DNA from: Macrosoma leucophasiata
Taxonomy: Eukaryota; Arthropoda; Insecta; Lepidoptera; Hedylidae
Reading direction: 5' to 3'
Assembly (NCBI GenBank): GCA_036365455.1
Contig: JAWQUS010000001.1
Coordinates: 23,607,001 to 23,671,000, forward strand
Length of the DNA stretch: 64,000 nucleotides
A program made the translations under genes and the position numbers. This document shows positions 63,140-64,000 of this stretch, one piece after another (within the stretch, counting starts at the first letter, position 1; each line of letters starts with the position of its first letter). The notes under the pieces were generated by a model, which ran no database searches, was not told the DNA's origin, and saw only the letters and a program-made list of their open reading frames with translations.

Positions 63140-63151
63140 TACACAAAAATG

Positions 63152-63255
63152 ACTACGTGAATACTCCCGAGATCAAACTGTTAACAACCTTGTGTCGGCG
63201 ATCGCTTTTCGGTATGTATTTTTATGTTATGTATGTAAGTAGCAAACGAGCATAC
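63152..63255. other. Target flank of the L2 insertion
   Basis: S1-like words ('gtaagtagcaaacgagcata') repeat those at 61600-61615, so the old S1 relic continues or is duplicated here. Confidence 0.4.
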
Positions 63256-63536
63256 TGTTTTTTTATGTATAATATAAGTGGCATGCAGTTCACGTTGATG
63301 TTAAGTGATGACTGCAGCCTATACAAACGCACAATGATCAGAGGTCGTAATGCAGATGCGTTGCCACCCCTCAGACCTTAGTTGTGGTAAGTTATAACTG
63401 GGCCATTTATTTATTACATTTACCATCCAACCGGAATACAAAAATGCTAAACACTACCATTAGGTGGCAGATAGATTAGGTAATGCGGTGTTGCCTACGC
63501 CCTCGAGCTCCCACACTGAAACTCTACCACCAGTAC
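63256..63536 (-). repeat. S1 repeat, full length, older subfamily
   Basis: Minus-strand copy from 'tttttttatgtataatataa' to 'aactctaccaccagtac', with 'acctcagacctta' older-type wording. Confidence 0.83.
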
Positions 63537-63560
63537 AAATAACCAGATAATTAAAATATC

Positions 63561-63923
63561 AGAGAGAAATGGAGAGTGCTATGCTCGGAGTTTCTTTGCG
63601 AAACCGAATCAAAAATGAAGAGATCCGCATGAGAACCAAGGTTACCGACATAGCTTACCGAATAGCGAGACTCAAGTTGCAGTGGGTAGGGCACATAGCT
63701 CGAAGAACTGACGGCCGTTGGGGCATAGCAGTTCTAGAGTGGCGACCACGTACCGGGAATCGAAGCGTAGGCAGGCCTCCCACAAGATGGACCGACGACC
63801 TGGTGAAGGTCGCGGACGATCGCTGGATGAGGGCGGCCCGGGACCGTTCGTTGTGGCAATCTTTGGGGGACGCCTTTGTTCAGCAGCGGACGTCTTTTGG
63901 CTGAAATTATGATGATGATGATG
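63561..63923 (+). mobile_element. RTE LINE, 5'-truncated, with TSD
   Basis: A 363-bp copy with (TGA)n tail. TSD 'aattaaaatatc' (63549-63560) and 'aattaagatatc' (63924-63935), one mismatch. It is truncated within a few bases of the same point as the copy at 57.87 kb. Confidence 0.88.
63569..63904 (+). pseudogene. RTE ORF2 C-terminus, open but truncated
   Basis: 111 codons: MLGVSLRNRIKNEEIRMRTK, IARLKLQWVGHIARRTDGRW, LEWRPRTGNRSVGRPPTRWT, DDRWMRAARDRSLWQSLGDA and FVQQRTSFG at the stop. QWVGHIARR and GRPPTRW are trademarks of the lepidopteran RTE (HmRTE-like) C-terminus, beyond the RT domain. Short 3' pieces like this are the usual product of incomplete reverse transcription. Confidence 0.88.
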
Positions 63924-64000
63924 AATTAAGATATCTTTTTCCTTATAAATATTTTCTTAGAGACCACTCCTGAACGTGTACGACATGTTATTTAGTAATA

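Overview
This window looks like repeat-rich, AT-rich lepidopteran (moth or butterfly) nuclear DNA, intergenic or intronic. The basis is recognition of interspersed repeats typical of Lepidoptera: RTE-type LINE tails ending in a (TGA)n run, repeats opening with 'actagctgttgcccg' or 'actagcggcccgcccc', the repeat bounded by 'caagtgcgagtcgg' and 'ggaaccctaaaaa', and several tRNA-headed SINEs. I found no convincing single-copy host gene, rRNA, bona fide tRNA gene or CRISPR array. Every long reading frame I can interpret belongs to a transposable element.

Layout. 1-15.5 kb: a dense mosaic of SINEs (S1-S5 below), short inverted-repeat elements and LINE tails, with several nested insertions that can be ordered by target-site duplications (TSDs). 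15.5-22 kb: a poly(A) retroposon (P1) inside an S1 SINE, a (TA)n tract, more SINEs, an internally deleted mariner and a hAT-type MITE with a perfect 8-bp TSD. 22.1-27.7 kb: the main feature, an apparently full-length non-LTR retrotransposon of the CR1/Daphne/Jockey group, about 5.15 kb, with an ORF1 (coiled coil plus FP-type C-terminal domain) and a 982-residue endonuclease/reverse-transcriptase ORF2, inserted in a second P1 copy. 28-50 kb: sparse, decayed LINE 3' ends, SINEs, two MITE families and a diverged local duplication at 42.5-43.7 kb. 50-56 kb: a 5'-truncated LINE encoding a zinc knuckle and restriction-like endonuclease domain, a 57-bp inverted repeat 1.4 kb apart, and a CR1/Jockey-like LINE 3' half on the minus strand broken by a stop codon in its VPQG motif. 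57-64 kb: two 5'-truncated RTE copies with 12-bp TSDs and a 1.46-kb LINE fragment with an open 479-codon RT frame and a 12-bp TSD.

Family names used here. S1: about 290-bp SINE-like repeat with A-rich tail, roughly 30 full or partial copies. S2: about 300-bp tRNA-headed SINE. S3: about 200-bp tRNA-headed SINE. S4: short tRNA-headed SINE with a T/C-rich tail. S5: about 350-400-bp SINE-like repeat with (ATT)n tail. S6 and S7: further tRNA-headed SINEs. R1, R2, R3: dispersed repeats. P1: poly(A) retroposon. L2, L3: LINE families represented by fragments. For repeats the strand is that of the A-rich or tail-last orientation. The elements do not form a pathway: autonomous LINEs supply reverse transcriptase, and the SINEs, P1 and truncated copies are the kind of product such machinery makes. 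Boundaries were read by eye, so most repeat ends are good to about 5-20 bp.
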